A stretch of DNA of 64,000 nt from an uncultured Collinsella sp. GTDB lineage: Bacteria > Actinomycetota > Coriobacteriia > Coriobacteriales > Coriobacteriaceae. Shown piece after piece: positions 25,122 through 34,646 of the stretch. Numbering within the stretch: the stretch's first letter is position 1; each line of letters opens with the position of its first letter. Location: contig CABVAO010000001.1 of assembly GCA_902496335.1 (NCBI GenBank), positions 1 to 64,000 of the forward strand. Reading direction: 5' to 3'. Under the pieces are notes generated by a model. The model was not told where the DNA came from and ran no database searches. It saw nothing but the letters and a program-made list of their open reading frames with translations. The position numbers were made by a program, and so were the translations under genes.

Positions 25122-25305
25122 GTGATGCCTTTCTCTTGTTTGCGCTTCACTGTAGCACCCTCGCCGTCCTCAACGCGCCGCGAGCTGTCGTATCATAGTG
25201 AGGTTTACAAACATGTGGCTCAAGGCGACCGCGAGGCTTGCCCCGCAAACCGACCGCTGCCGCATACCGTACCGTACGCCCAACCGATCAGGAAGGCAGG
25301 AACCA

Positions 25306-28300
25306 ATGGTCTCTCGTATCTACGTGGAGAAGAAACCCGGGTTCGACGTCGAGGCTCAGCAGCTCAAGGGCGAGCTGACCGAAATTCTCGGCATCAAGGG
25401 CATCGAGGCCCTGAGGATCATCAACCGCTACGACGTCGAGGGCATCGACGAGGAGCTTTTCCGCTCCTGCGTGCCGACCGTCTTTAGCGAGCCCCAGGTC
25501 GATGTGACCTACGACGAGCTCCCCGCAAGCGATGGCGCCGTCTTTGCCGTCGAATTCCTGCCTGGCCAGTTTGACCAGCGCGCCGACTCCGCCAGCGAGT
25601 GCGTGCAGCTCATCAGCCAGGGCGAGCGCCCCGCCGTGCGCTCCGCCAAGGTCTATATGATCTCGGGCGCTCTGGACGAGGCCGCCATCGATGCCATCAA
25701 GCACTACGTGGTGAACCCCGTCGAGGCACGCATCGCCTCGCTCGACCTGCCCGAGACGCTGTACACGGAGACCCCCGAGCCCCAGCCCGTCGAGGTGCTC
25801 GACGGCTTCCGCGAGCTCGACGAGGCCGGCCTTGCCGCCTTTATCGCCGATCGCGGCCTTGCCATGGACGAGGCAGACATCGCCTTCTGCCAGCAGTACT
25901 TCCGCGATGAGGACCGCGACCCCACCATCACCGAGATCCGCGTGATCGACACCTACTGGTCCGACCACTGCCGCCACACCACCTTCGGCACCGTCCTGGA
26001 CGACGTGACGATCGACGACGCCGTGGTGCAGCAAGCCTTCGACCGCTACATGGAGATGCGCCACGAACTCGGCCGCGACGCCAAGCCCGTCTGCCTCATG
26101 GACATGGGCACCATCGGCGCCAAGTACCTCAAGAAGACCGGCGTCATGACCGATGTCGACGAGTCCGAGGAGATCAACGCCTGCACCGTCAAGGTGAAGG
26201 TCGATGTCGACGGCGAGGACCAGGACTGGCTGTTCCTGTTTAAGAACGAGACCCACAACCACCCGACCGAGATCGAGCCCTTCGGCGGTGCCGCCACCTG
26301 CGTGGGCGGCGCCATCCGCGACCCGCTCTCGGGCCGCAGCTACGTGTACCAGGCCATGCGTGTCACCGGCGCCGGTGACCCCACCGTCCCGGTTTCCGAG
26401 ACGCTCGAGGGCAAGCTGCCGCAGCGCAAGCTCGTGACCACTGCCGCCGCCGGCTACTCCAGCTACGGCAACCAGATCGGCCTTGCCACCGGTCAGGTCA
26501 ACGAACTCTATCACCCCGGTTACGTGGCCAAGCGCATGGAGGTTGGCGCCGTCGTGGGCGCTACCCCGGCAAACCACGTTCGTCGCGAGTGCCCCGCCCC
26601 CACCGACAAGATCATCCTGTTGGGCGGCCGCACCGGCCGCGATGGCATCGGTGGCGCCACCGGCTCCTCCAAGACCCAGAACACCGAGTCCATCGAGACC
26701 TCGGGTGCCGAGGTCCAGAAGGGCAACGCCCCTGTCGAGCGCAAGCTGCAGCGCCTGTTCCGCCGCGGCGACGCCTGCCGTCTGATCAAGCGCTGCAACG
26801 ACTTTGGCGCCGGCGGCGTCTCGGTCGCCGTGGGCGAGCTTGCCGACGGCCTGTATGTCGACCTTGATACCGTGACCAAGAAGTACGACGGCCTGGACGG
26901 CACCGAGCTCGCTATTTCCGAGTCCCAGGAGCGTATGGCCTGCGCCGTCGCCGACAGTGACGTCGAGGAGTTCATGGGCTACGCCGCCGAGGAGAACCTG
27001 GAGGCGACCGTTATCGCCGAGGTTACCGCCGAGCCGCGCATGCGCATGGCTTGGAACGGTGTCGCCATCGTCGACCTATCCCGCGAGCTCCTCAACTCCA
27101 ACGGCGCGCCCAAGCACCAGGTCGCCCACGTGTGCGCCCGCAGCGTGTGGCAGCCCAGCTGGGCCGGCACCACGCTTGCCGAGCGCATGACCTCGCTTGT
27201 CACCGACCTCAACGTTGCCTCCAACAAGGGCCTTTCCGAGCGCTTCGACTCCACCATCGGTGCCGCAACCGTGCTTATGCCTTTTGGCGGCAAGACGCAG
27301 CTCACCCCGAGCTCTGCCATGGTCGCCAAGTTCCCCGTGGACGGCGAGACCACCACGGCAAGCGCCATGGCATGGGGTTTCAACCCCTATCTGATGGAAG
27401 CCGACCAGTTTGCCGGCGCCTACCTGTCCGTGGTCGAGTCCATCGCCAAGCTCGTGGCTGCCGGCTTTGAGCACAAGCGCGCCTATCTCTCCTTCCAGGA
27501 GTACTTCGAGCGTCTGCGCACCGAGGCCGAGCGCTGGGGCAAGCCCACGGCAGCCGTCCTGGGCGCCCTCATGGCCCAAGTCGACCTAGGTGCCGGCGCC
27601 ATCGGTGGCAAGGATTCCATGAGCGGCTCGTTTGAGGACGAGGCCGGCGAGCTCAACGTTCCGCCGACTCTGATCAGCTTCGCTGTGGCCGTGGGCCGCG
27701 CGGCGCGCGCCGTCTCCCCTGAGTTCAAGGGCCTGACGCACCGCGTCGTCCGCATCGCCCCCGCCACCTATGGCGAGGACTACCGCCCCGATGCTCAGCA
27801 GCTGCTCGCCGCGTTTGACGCCGTCGAGGCGCTCACTGCTACCGGCGACGCCCTGGCCGTCTCCACGCCCGGCTACGGCTGCGGCGCCGAGAGCCTCTTT
27901 AAGATGTGCGTCGGTAACCAGATCGGCATCGAGCTTGCCGAGGATGTAGACGTGGAGAGCCTCTTCACCCCGCTCTACGGCAGCTTTATCGTCGAGCTCG
28001 CCGAGGACGCCGAGCTGCCCGAGGTCGCCGACGGCGTTGTTCTCGAGCCCCTGGGCACCACCGTCGAGGGCTATGTCATCGACACCGGCTCCGAGGTCAT
28101 CGAGCTCGCCGAGCTCCAGGAGGCCTGGGAGAGCGGCATCGAGGGCGTCTTCGCCTACCGCAGCGCCGGCGAGACCCCCGAGGTCGAGACCATCGACTTC
28201 CGCGCCAAGGATATCCACGTGTACGGCGGCGCCAAGATCGCCCGCCCGCGCGTGATCATCCCCGTGTTCCCCGGCAACAACTGCGAGTACGACAGCGCCC

Positions 28301-29052
28301 GCGCCTTCCGTGCCGCCGGTGCCGAGGCCGACACCTTCGTGATCAACAACCTCACGCCCGAGGCCGTCGCCGAGAGCACCCACGAGCTTGCCCGCCGCAT
28401 CCGTGCAAGCCAGATCGTTATGATCCCCGGCGGCTTCTCGGGCGGCGACGAGCCCGACGGCTCTGCCAAGTTCATCACGGCGTTCTTCCGCGCTCCCGAG
28501 GTCACCGAGGCAGTCCGCGACCTGCTCAAGGCCCGCGATGGCCTGATGCTGGGCATCTGCAACGGCTTCCAGGCCCTGATCAAGCTCGGCCTGGTGCCCT
28601 ACGGCGACATCGTCGACGCCACGCCCGATGCGCCCACGTTGACGTTCAACACCATCGGTCGCCACCAGAGCCGTCTGGTGCGCACCCGCATCTCGTCCAA
28701 CTTGTCCCCGTGGCTGTCGCAGTGCAGCCTGGACGACCCCTACACCGTCGCCATCAGCCACGGCGAGGGCCGCTTTGTCGCCAATGACGAAGTGCTCGCC
28801 CAGCTGATCGCCAACGGCCAGGTCGCCACGCAGTACGTGGGCGAGAACGGCAAGCCCAGCATGGACCTTTCCGTCAACCCCAACGGCTCCGCACTCGCCA
28901 TCGAGGGCATCACGAGCCCCGACGGCCGCGTCCTGGGCAAGATGGGCCATGCCGAGCGTCGCGGCGACAACCTGTACCGCAACGTGCCCGAGCATGTCCC
29001 CGGCGATAAGTTCATGCCGATCTTTGAGAGCGGCGTGGCCTACTTCGCTTAA
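25306..29052 (+). CDS. purL: Phosphoribosylformylglycinamidine synthase (single-chain PurL)
   Basis: Converts FGAR to FGAM with ATP and glutamine, step four of purine synthesis. At 1248 residues this is the large single-chain form joining PurS-like, PurL and PurQ-like parts. Seen are the N-terminal domain (about 1-180), ETHNHPTEIEPFGGAATC (about 315), DFGAGGVSVAVGELADG, IGGKDSMSGSF and a C-terminal glutaminase with FPGNNCEYDSARAF, GGFSGGDE, catalytic Cys in LGICNGFQALIKLG and SHGEGRF. The ATG at 25306 follows AGGAAGG. An in-frame upstream reading to 25198 is unlike the family. Other pur genes are not adjacent, and a terminator isolates it. Confidence 0.95.
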   Translation: MVSRIYVEKKPGFDVEAQQLKGELTEILGIKGIEALRIINRYDVEGIDEELFRSCVPTVFSEPQVDVTYDELPASDGAVFAVEFLPGQFDQRADSASECVQLISQGERPAVRSAKVYMISGALDEAAIDAIKHYVVNPVEARIASLDLPETLYTETPEPQPVEVLDGFRELDEAGLAAFIADRGLAMDEADIAFCQQYFRDEDRDPTITEIRVIDTYWSDHCRHTTFGTVLDDVTIDDAVVQQAFDRYMEMRHELGRDAKPVCLMDMGTIGAKYLKKTGVMTDVDESEEINACTVKVKVDVDGEDQDWLFLFKNETHNHPTEIEPFGGAATCVGGAIRDPLSGRSYVYQAMRVTGAGDPTVPVSETLEGKLPQRKLVTTAAAGYSSYGNQIGLATGQVNELYHPGYVAKRMEVGAVVGATPANHVRRECPAPTDKIILLGGRTGRDGIGGATGSSKTQNTESIETSGAEVQKGNAPVERKLQRLFRRGDACRLIKRCNDFGAGGVSVAVGELADGLYVDLDTVTKKYDGLDGTELAISESQERMACAVADSDVEEFMGYAAEENLEATVIAEVTAEPRMRMAWNGVAIVDLSRELLNSNGAPKHQVAHVCARSVWQPSWAGTTLAERMTSLVTDLNVASNKGLSERFDSTIGAATVLMPFGGKTQLTPSSAMVAKFPVDGETTTASAMAWGFNPYLMEADQFAGAYLSVVESIAKLVAAGFEHKRAYLSFQEYFERLRTEAERWGKPTAAVLGALMAQVDLGAGAIGGKDSMSGSFEDEAGELNVPPTLISFAVAVGRAARAVSPEFKGLTHRVVRIAPATYGEDYRPDAQQLLAAFDAVEALTATGDALAVSTPGYGCGAESLFKMCVGNQIGIELAEDVDVESLFTPLYGSFIVELAEDAELPEVADGVVLEPLGTTVEGYVIDTGSEVIELAELQEAWESGIEGVFAYRSAGETPEVETIDFRAKDIHVYGGAKIARPRVIIPVFPGNNCEYDSARAFRAAGAEADTFVINNLTPEAVAESTHELARRIRASQIVMIPGGFSGGDEPDGSAKFITAFFRAPEVTEAVRDLLKARDGLMLGICNGFQALIKLGLVPYGDIVDATPDAPTLTFNTIGRHQSRLVRTRISSNLSPWLSQCSLDDPYTVAISHGEGRFVANDEVLAQLIANGQVATQYVGENGKPSMDLSVNPNGSALAIEGITSPDGRVLGKMGHAERRGDNLYRNVPEHVPGDKFMPIFESGVAYFA

Positions 29053-29089
29053 ACCTTTCCCATCGGGTACAATCCCTTCGGGTAACAAC

Positions 29090-29126
29090 ACCCGCCACCG
29101 GCACATCCGGTGGCGGGTTCTTTTTT
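29090..29126 (+). terminator. Terminator of purL
   Basis: An 11-bp stem CCCGCCACCGG/CCGGTGGCGGG with a 5-nt loop followed by TTCTTTTTT. Confidence 0.9.
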
Positions 29127-29151
29127 GCTTCGCGCATACAGGAAGGACATC

Positions 29152-30087
29152 ATGGAAAGCCGCAAGCCGTATCTCGCCACCCTGCCCGGACTCATCCTGG
29201 GCTGTCTTGTTTGCTGCGCGCTCTGGGGGTCGGCTTTCCCCTGCATCAAGATCGGCTACGGCCTCTTTGGTATTCCCGCGCACGACAGCGCCTCGCAGCT
29301 GCTCTTCGCGGGCCTGCGCTTCACCCTTGCCGGCATGCTGGTCATTGTTGGCATGAGCGTGGCCCAGCGCCGACCGCTCGTTCCGCAAGCCCGTGATATC
29401 AAGCCCATCTGCATCTTGTCGCTCTTCCAGACCATTGGCCAGTACTTCTTTTTCTACCTTGGTCTCTCCCGTGCAAGCGCTATGTCAAGCTCCATCATCG
29501 AGGCCAGCGCCAACTTCTTGGCTATCCTCTTTGCCGCTCTGGCGTTTCGCACCGAAAAGCTCAATACGGCCAAGGTGCTCGGCTGCGTACTGGGCTTTGC
29601 CGGCGTCGCACTCGTCAACCTTTCGGGCGCGGACGGCACCTTTAGCTTTACGCTCGACGGCGAGGGCTTCATCCTGGCCTCCACCGTCGCGGGTGCCCTT
29701 TCGACCTGCCTGATCGGCATCTTCTCGCGCGAGCACGACGGCGTTTTGCTTGCCGGGTGGCAGTTCTTGGTCGGCGGCCTGGTCCTCACCGCCATCGGCT
29801 CTTTGATGGGTGGCGCGCTCTCCCCCACGGCGATTGCCCCCGCCGTCGCGCTCATCATCTACATGGCGCTTATCTCCGCGGTCGCCTACTCGCTGTGGTC
29901 GCGCCTACTTGCCGTCAACCCCGTCAGCCGCGTCTCGGTCTTTGGTTTTATGAACCCCGTCTTTGGTGTGCTGCTGAGCGCGCTGCTGCTCGGCGAGGGC
30001 GCTGACACGAGCCCCGTTACCGCCATCGTTGCCCTGCTGTTGGTCTGCGGCGGCATCATCATCGTAAACAAGCCCAAAAAGGCCTAG
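29152..30087 (+). CDS. EamA/DMT-family transporter
   Basis: A 311-residue membrane protein with ten hydrophobic helices forming two EamA repeats. CALWGSAFPCIKIGY (helix 1) and the mid-protein SSIIEASANFLAILFAALAF (end of repeat 1) are family-like, and repeat 2 ends PVFGVLLSALLLGE. Such proteins export amino acids or other metabolites. The substrate is not readable. GGAAGGA precedes the ATG at 29152. Flanked by terminators, so monocistronic. Confidence 0.85.
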   Translation: MESRKPYLATLPGLILGCLVCCALWGSAFPCIKIGYGLFGIPAHDSASQLLFAGLRFTLAGMLVIVGMSVAQRRPLVPQARDIKPICILSLFQTIGQYFFFYLGLSRASAMSSSIIEASANFLAILFAALAFRTEKLNTAKVLGCVLGFAGVALVNLSGADGTFSFTLDGEGFILASTVAGALSTCLIGIFSREHDGVLLAGWQFLVGGLVLTAIGSLMGGALSPTAIAPAVALIIYMALISAVAYSLWSRLLAVNPVSRVSVFGFMNPVFGVLLSALLLGEGADTSPVTAIVALLLVCGGIIIVNKPKKA

Positions 30088-30157
30088 CGAACTGCCTCGT
30101 TCCAAGAAAAAGACGAGGCGTATCTTCGACAGCCGCTACTAATCCCGCCAACGCAAT

Positions 30158-30196
30158 AGGGGCGCACGACCATCAATGCGGTCGTATGCCCCTTTT
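30158..30196 (+). terminator. Terminator between the EamA gene and the GGDEF gene
   Basis: Stem AGGGGCGCACGACC/GGTCGTATGCCCCT with an internal mismatch pair, then TTTTC on the plus strand. It abuts the stop of the leftward GGDEF gene and may also fold in that transcript. Confidence 0.75.
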
Positions 30197-31339
30197 CTAG
30201 CGTATTTGTACGCCGGCTTTCTTTTTCTCGGCCTTGACGCGATAGAGCTCCGCATCGGCAGCGCGAAGTAAGTCTTGCCAGGTATCAACACTATCGCCGA
30301 CCCGCGCGCAACCGATGGACATCCGCAATGCATACGGCACCTCGGCATGCGCGAGCTCGTCGTTGATTGTCGCGCACAGATGCATGATATCCTGTTCCGC
30401 CGCTGCCTTTTGGAGCACCACGAACTCATCGCCACCATAACGCGCGATAAAGCCACCAGACGCCGAGCAGACATCCTTGAGCGCCGTCGCAACAACCTGA
30501 AGAGCATGGTCGCCCTCCACATGTCCATAGCGATCGTTAATCTGCTTAAAGCCGTCAGCGTCCATCATAAGCAGATATACATCTTCGGCCTGATCCACAT
30601 TTGAAAAGAGCGACAGCATATAGGTCTCAAAACGGTTGCGGTTGTTGAGTCCAGTCAACGGGTCAGTCGAGATCAGTTGCTCCTGGCAGATGATATAGAG
30701 CAGCAACATGCTAATCATTATGCCGACACAAAGGCCAGGCACCGAGTATACGATCTGAAAGGTACCGCCCACCAGGGCCGGAATGGCGAAAAATGCCAAG
30801 GTTCGATAGATAGCCTTCGTCTGCAGGCTCTCGACCCTATGAGATTGCACAAACGCATGCAGGGACGTATGTATAACGTAACAGTAGCTGACAATGGGCT
30901 GGATCATATAGGCAAAGCCGCGACGATACACGCCCTGCGAATCGATATAGAACAAGGCGTGCGTCCAGTAACTGGTAAAAGCCAGCACGACCACCAGAGC
31001 CGTAGGCAACGTTACAAGCACCACCCTATAGCGCGAGGTCACAAGGCGAGAGCCCTGCATCGTCTCGGAATAGATAAACCAAATGAGACACGCGATGGCA
31101 AAGAGCGAAAACGAAACCGCGTTGGAAATCCAGTTGGCAGCAATACCCAACGTGCCGTCCGCACCATCCGAAAGCGTCCAGATCATATCGAATAATATGT
31201 ACGCGGCGGAGGTGTAGCCAAGCATGCTAAACAATAGCTGCAGGGTGCTCGAGAACAAGGAGCGACGACTTCGCGCGGCAAGCCCGATAAGAACAATCAT
31301 GCATAGCAGGAATATCTCAATCTTGAGTGCCTTAACCAC
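30197..31339 (-). CDS. Membrane-anchored diguanylate cyclase (GGDEF)
   Basis: Predicted to make cyclic di-GMP from two GTP. The N-terminal 210 residues contain about seven hydrophobic helices, a sensor-like membrane domain I do not recognise. The C-terminal GGDEF domain (about 215-375) has DPLTGLNNRNRFE, MDADGFKQINDRYGH and an intact active site RYGGDEFVV, so activity is expected. An RxxD inhibitory site is not evident. A GTG at 31339 preceded by AAGGGA is chosen; a TTG at 31357 is the alternative. No EAL or PilZ gene is in the window. Confidence 0.88.
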   Translation of the reverse strand: MVKALKIEIFLLCMIVLIGLAARSRRSLFSSTLQLLFSMLGYTSAAYILFDMIWTLSDGADGTLGIAANWISNAVSFSLFAIACLIWFIYSETMQGSRLVTSRYRVVLVTLPTALVVVLAFTSYWTHALFYIDSQGVYRRGFAYMIQPIVSYCYVIHTSLHAFVQSHRVESLQTKAIYRTLAFFAIPALVGGTFQIVYSVPGLCVGIMISMLLLYIICQEQLISTDPLTGLNNRNRFETYMLSLFSNVDQAEDVYLLMMDADGFKQINDRYGHVEGDHALQVVATALKDVCSASGGFIARYGGDEFVVLQKAAAEQDIMHLCATINDELAHAEVPYALRMSIGCARVGDSVDTWQDLLRAADAELYRVKAEKKKAGVQIR

Positions 31340-31440
31340 TAGACGCCATCCCTTCAATATCCGAATGGTCAGAATCGCCCAATTCGAATCAGGGCAATAA
31401 ACACCCCTTTACTCCGCAGGGGTAAAGGGAATCATAGCAA

Positions 31441-31482
31441 AGCGCCCGAACATCACTGCAAAACAGTTTCTGTTCGGGCGCT
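31441..31482 (-). terminator. Hairpin after kdgT
   Basis: Perfect 12-bp stem AGCGCCCGAACA/TGTTCGGGCGCT with an 18-nt loop, about 47 bp past the kdgT stop. On the minus strand it is followed by TTTGCTATG, a weak U-tract. Confidence 0.5.
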
Positions 31483-31528
31483 CGGACGGCGCGAATTGCA
31501 CGCCGGAATCAATTATCGGTAACGGCCG

Positions 31529-32551
31529 TTACTCGCCGTCGATGTCGGTCGCGACGGCCTCCTCGATGGCCTCGACACCGGCAGGCGACAGGTCCTCCTT
31601 GCCCTGGCAGAACTTCTTGTCGACCCAGCCGGTCAGAATCGGAGCCATGATTGCCGTGATGATAACGGCAGTGGCGATCTGGGCGTACGCGGTGGGCGCA
31701 AGCTCGGCGTAGCGCGGTGCGACCTCGGCGAGAGCAACCGGCGTGGTCATAGCCGTGCCGGCGATGGTGGAACAAGCCACGGCAGCCTTGCCGTTACCAC
31801 CGCACAGGCGCTCGAACGCAAAGGTGATGGGACCGACGACAAACAGCGTGACAAGGCCCAGCAAGATGCCGGAAATACCACCGGTGATAAAGCTCGACAG
31901 GCTCATGGACGCGCCAAGCTGAAATCCGATGACGGCAATCGCAGGGTTGGAACCGGGAACCAGCAGGTTCTTGATAAACGGGAACAGGTTGCCCAGAACC
32001 ATGCCGATAACGAGCGGCAAAATGGAGCCGATGATAGTACCGACAGGGATGTTGGCAAGACCCGAAACACCAAGGATGATCATCGTGACGGCGGGGCCGG
32101 CCGTAAAGAACAGGATACCGACGGCGCCCTGCTCGGACTCATCGCCGAACTCGCCCATGATGCCCGTATAGAGCGCCATGTTGCAAAACGTAATGCCGCC
32201 GATGATAGACACGGAGCTCAGACCCAGGAAGTTGTCGTTAAAGAAATATGCCACGCCTAGGCCGAGAGCCGCTGCGACGACCAGCTTGGGAATCAGCACG
32301 ACGATACCGGTCTTGATGGCGCCCGGCGTGGACTTAAAGCTGATGCCGGCGCCCACGAACAGCAGGATCGCGGCGACGATGGTATTGGAGCCACCGCGGC
32401 AGGCAGCCGTAAAGAAGCCGCCGATCTCAAAAACCTGCGGGCAGAAGGTGTTGAGCAAAAGACCGACGATCATCGGATAGATCATGATGTCGCCCGGGAT
32501 GCGCGGAACCTTGAATTTCTTTTGCTCGTTGGCAGTCGCTTCCTGTGCCAT
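31529..32551 (-). CDS. kdgT: 2-keto-3-deoxygluconate permease (KdgT family)
   Basis: A proton-coupled carrier for 2-keto-3-deoxygluconate or a related sugar acid. 340 residues and about ten helices. IPGDIMIYPMIVGLLLNTF at the N-terminus, GGSNTIVAAILLFVGAGISF and GAVGILFFTAGPAVTMI match the family. The ATG at 32551 follows GGGGGT. No KDG kinase or aldolase or uronate gene is adjacent, so the substrate is family-based inference. Monocistronic. Confidence 0.85.
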   Translation of the reverse strand: MAQEATANEQKKFKVPRIPGDIMIYPMIVGLLLNTFCPQVFEIGGFFTAACRGGSNTIVAAILLFVGAGISFKSTPGAIKTGIVVLIPKLVVAAALGLGVAYFFNDNFLGLSSVSIIGGITFCNMALYTGIMGEFGDESEQGAVGILFFTAGPAVTMIILGVSGLANIPVGTIIGSILPLVIGMVLGNLFPFIKNLLVPGSNPAIAVIGFQLGASMSLSSFITGGISGILLGLVTLFVVGPITFAFERLCGGNGKAAVACSTIAGTAMTTPVALAEVAPRYAELAPTAYAQIATAVIITAIMAPILTGWVDKKFCQGKEDLSPAGVEAIEEAVATDIDGE

Positions 32552-32701
32552 GAAACCCCCATTTCCGCTGACGCGGAACAAAAGCCCACGTCATGCTTTG
32601 CTACAGTAAAGTTTGACCATGGTACCAGAAGAAATAGACCAGCTCGGTGAAAAATTCGACAAGTTGGGATGGAACGAGATTCGGCGCCCGCGACGCCACC
32701 C

Positions 32702-33025
32702 CTATATAAGGCTCAAGACAATATAGAGTACGATGCCCGAGACGCAGCACCACAGCATCGATTTTGTCTTGACCGCCACGACCACGACGCCGACGGCCGC
32801 AATCCAGGGAACCAGGGCAGGCCAGAGTCCCGCGTCGAACGCGCCGGGGCTCACCAAGTCGTTGGCGACCAGCGCGGCAAAGGCAGCGGACGGGATATAG
32901 CCCAGGGCCTCGGTAATGCGGGGCGACAGGGTCCGCCCGCGCAAGGCGAACGCCGGCGCGATGCGAAAGAACGCGATAGCAGCCCACGACGACAGCCACA
33001 GAACCAAGAACTCGTTAACGGGCAT
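32702..33025 (-). CDS. azlD: AzlD-family small membrane subunit
   Basis: A 107-residue protein with about four hydrophobic helices, starting MPVNEFLVLWLSSWAAI and containing RITEALGYIPSAAFAAL, typical of AzlD. With AzlC it forms a branched-chain amino acid exporter. The ATG at 33025 lies within the last codons of azlC (11-bp overlap) and follows a GAAGAGG site. A longer in-frame reading to 33259 runs antiparallel to azlC coding signal and is rejected. Confidence 0.85.
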   Translation of the reverse strand: MPVNEFLVLWLSSWAAIAFFRIAPAFALRGRTLSPRITEALGYIPSAAFAALVANDLVSPGAFDAGLWPALVPWIAAVGVVVVAVKTKSMLWCCVSGIVLYIVLSLI

Positions 33026-33707
33026 CGCGGGCACCTCTTCCGTCAAATACAGCATCGCACGCCAACGCAATGGCAATGCCGGCCACGACGCTTGCCGGCA
33101 CGGCAATATTCGTGAGGCCCAAGAACTTGCATACGGCGACGGACACCGCGCCCGAAACCGCCGCGACAACGTTGCCGCGCGACAGCCGCTGCGAAAAGAG
33201 CAGGCAGATAAAGAGCGAGGTGCAGACAAAGGCTGCAATGGCGGTGGGAACATCGACAACGGCGCCGACGATGGCGCCCATCGTACACGAAACGCCCCAT
33301 GTTGCGATGAGGATCACGTTGAGCACAAAGGACTCGCGCGGGCCCCAATCCTCCCCTTCAACCAACTTGGCAAGCGAGATGCCATATGCCTCCTCGGTAA
33401 GTGTCGCGGCAACAGCCAGCGTCTGACGCTTCGAGGCACCCGTCAGATGCGGCGCGATCGATGCCGAGTAAAGCGCAAAACGCGAGGAGATGGCGGCAAC
33501 GCTCGCGATAATCGATGCTGCAGGCACACCCGCCAGCCACAGGTTGCAGATCATAAACTGGCCGCTGCCCGTCACAAACGTACTGCTTAGAGCAAAGACC
33601 ATCCAGGGCTCCATTCCCGTCTGCCCCATGATCATTCCGCACGGCGCGCCTATTGCAACATAGGTAAGCATCACCGGCCAGACGGTTCTAACGATTTTGA
33701 ACACCAT
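33015..33707 (-). CDS. azlC: AzlC-family branched-chain amino acid exporter subunit
   Basis: The larger membrane subunit, 230 residues with about six to seven helices. PVMLTYVAIGAPCGMIMGQ, FVTGSGQFMICNLWLAG and LTEEAYGIS are AzlC signatures. Related AzlCD/BrnFE pairs export valine, leucine or isoleucine, which complements the Liv importer 13 kb away. It overlaps azlD and forms a two-gene operon with it. Confidence 0.88.
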   Translation of the reverse strand: MVFKIVRTVWPVMLTYVAIGAPCGMIMGQTGMEPWMVFALSSTFVTGSGQFMICNLWLAGVPAASIIASVAAISSRFALYSASIAPHLTGASKRQTLAVAATLTEEAYGISLAKLVEGEDWGPRESFVLNVILIATWGVSCTMGAIVGAVVDVPTAIAAFVCTSLFICLLFSQRLSRGNVVAAVSGAVSVAVCKFLGLTNIAVPASVVAGIAIALACDAVFDGRGARDAR

Positions 33708-33833
33708 ACGCTTCTAATCCTGACAAGGTCTCCGAGCCGCATGTAGCGATACGGCAGAATCATCATCCGACAGCAACCGAGTTCACCTACAATTGCCACC
33801 GGATCGAAAGACACAACTTTTTAGGAAGTCATT

Positions 33834-34646
33834 ATGACAGCTATCGATCGAGACCGGGCGCGCGCGGCCTTCAAAAGCTACACCGATGCCTACGACGCCA
33901 CCAACCCACGCATCGCGCTCAAAATCGAGCATACGTACCACGTGGCCGAGGCATGCGATGCCGTAGCGCGCGAGCAAGGCTGGTCGTCAGAAGATATTGA
34001 CCTGGCATGGCTTTGCGGCCTGCTACACGATATGGGCCGCTTTGAGCAGCTGCGACGCTGGGACACCTTTAAGGACGCCGAGAGCATGAGCCATGCGGCG
34101 CTGGGCATCGAGGTCCTCTTTGGCGAGAACCCCGCCGATGCACCCGCCACGACAAACATCCGTGACTTTATCGAAACCGGTGCGCACGACGAGCTCATCC
34201 GAGCGAGCATCGCCTATCACAGCGACTTTCGCCTGCCGGCACAACTCGACGAGCGTACACGGTGCTTCTGCGATATCGTGCGCGATGGCGACAAGATCGA
34301 CATTATGCGCACCATCGCCGACAGCACCGTCGATACCATCCTCAAGGTGGATGAGGACGCGTTTCTAGCCAGTCGCTTCTCGGTACCGACGCTTGCCGCC
34401 TTTGACGAGCATCGGTGCGTCGCGCGCGACGAGCGCAACGAGCCGGCGGACTACCTGGTGGGGCTCATCTGCTTTATGTTTGAGCTCGTCTATCCAGCAA
34501 GCCGCGCGCTGGCGCGCGAACAGGGCGATATCTACCGCCTGCTCGACGCACCCTTTGGCATTACGCGCCCCTTTACCAATCCCACCACGCAAGCGACCTG
34601 GGAGTGCCTAAAGGACGAGATGCGCGACTGGCTGGCGCGCGCCTAG
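33834..34646 (+). CDS. HD-domain phosphohydrolase
   Basis: A 270-residue soluble protein with an HD metal-dependent phosphohydrolase domain: first His in KIEHTYHVAE (about residue 33), HD pair in LLHDMGRFEQL (about 64-65), a further His in SMSHAALG and IAYHSDF and a terminal Asp in DGDKIDIM (about 149). Family members hydrolyse nucleotides or phosphomonoesters. The substrate is unknown. TAGGAAG precedes the ATG. It converges on etfA and the two stop codons overlap at 34643-34646. Confidence 0.82.
   Translation: MTAIDRDRARAAFKSYTDAYDATNPRIALKIEHTYHVAEACDAVAREQGWSSEDIDLAWLCGLLHDMGRFEQLRRWDTFKDAESMSHAALGIEVLFGENPADAPATTNIRDFIETGAHDELIRASIAYHSDFRLPAQLDERTRCFCDIVRDGDKIDIMRTIADSTVDTILKVDEDAFLASRFSVPTLAAFDEHRCVARDERNEPADYLVGLICFMFELVYPASRALAREQGDIYRLLDAPFGITRPFTNPTTQATWECLKDEMRDWLARA

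Noticed and set aside
23721..25487. 588-codon plus-strand frame over the antiporter gene
   Set aside because: Arg/His/Gln-rich antisense shadow. The minus strand has the real antiporter.
27586..29388. 600-codon minus-strand frame over purL
   Set aside because: Mirror of the purL coding periodicity. No recognisable domain.
32702..33259. Longer version of AzlD (185 codons)
   Set aside because: The first 78 codons lie within azlC in another frame and are unlike AzlD. The start at 33025 has a ribosome site and the family N-terminus.
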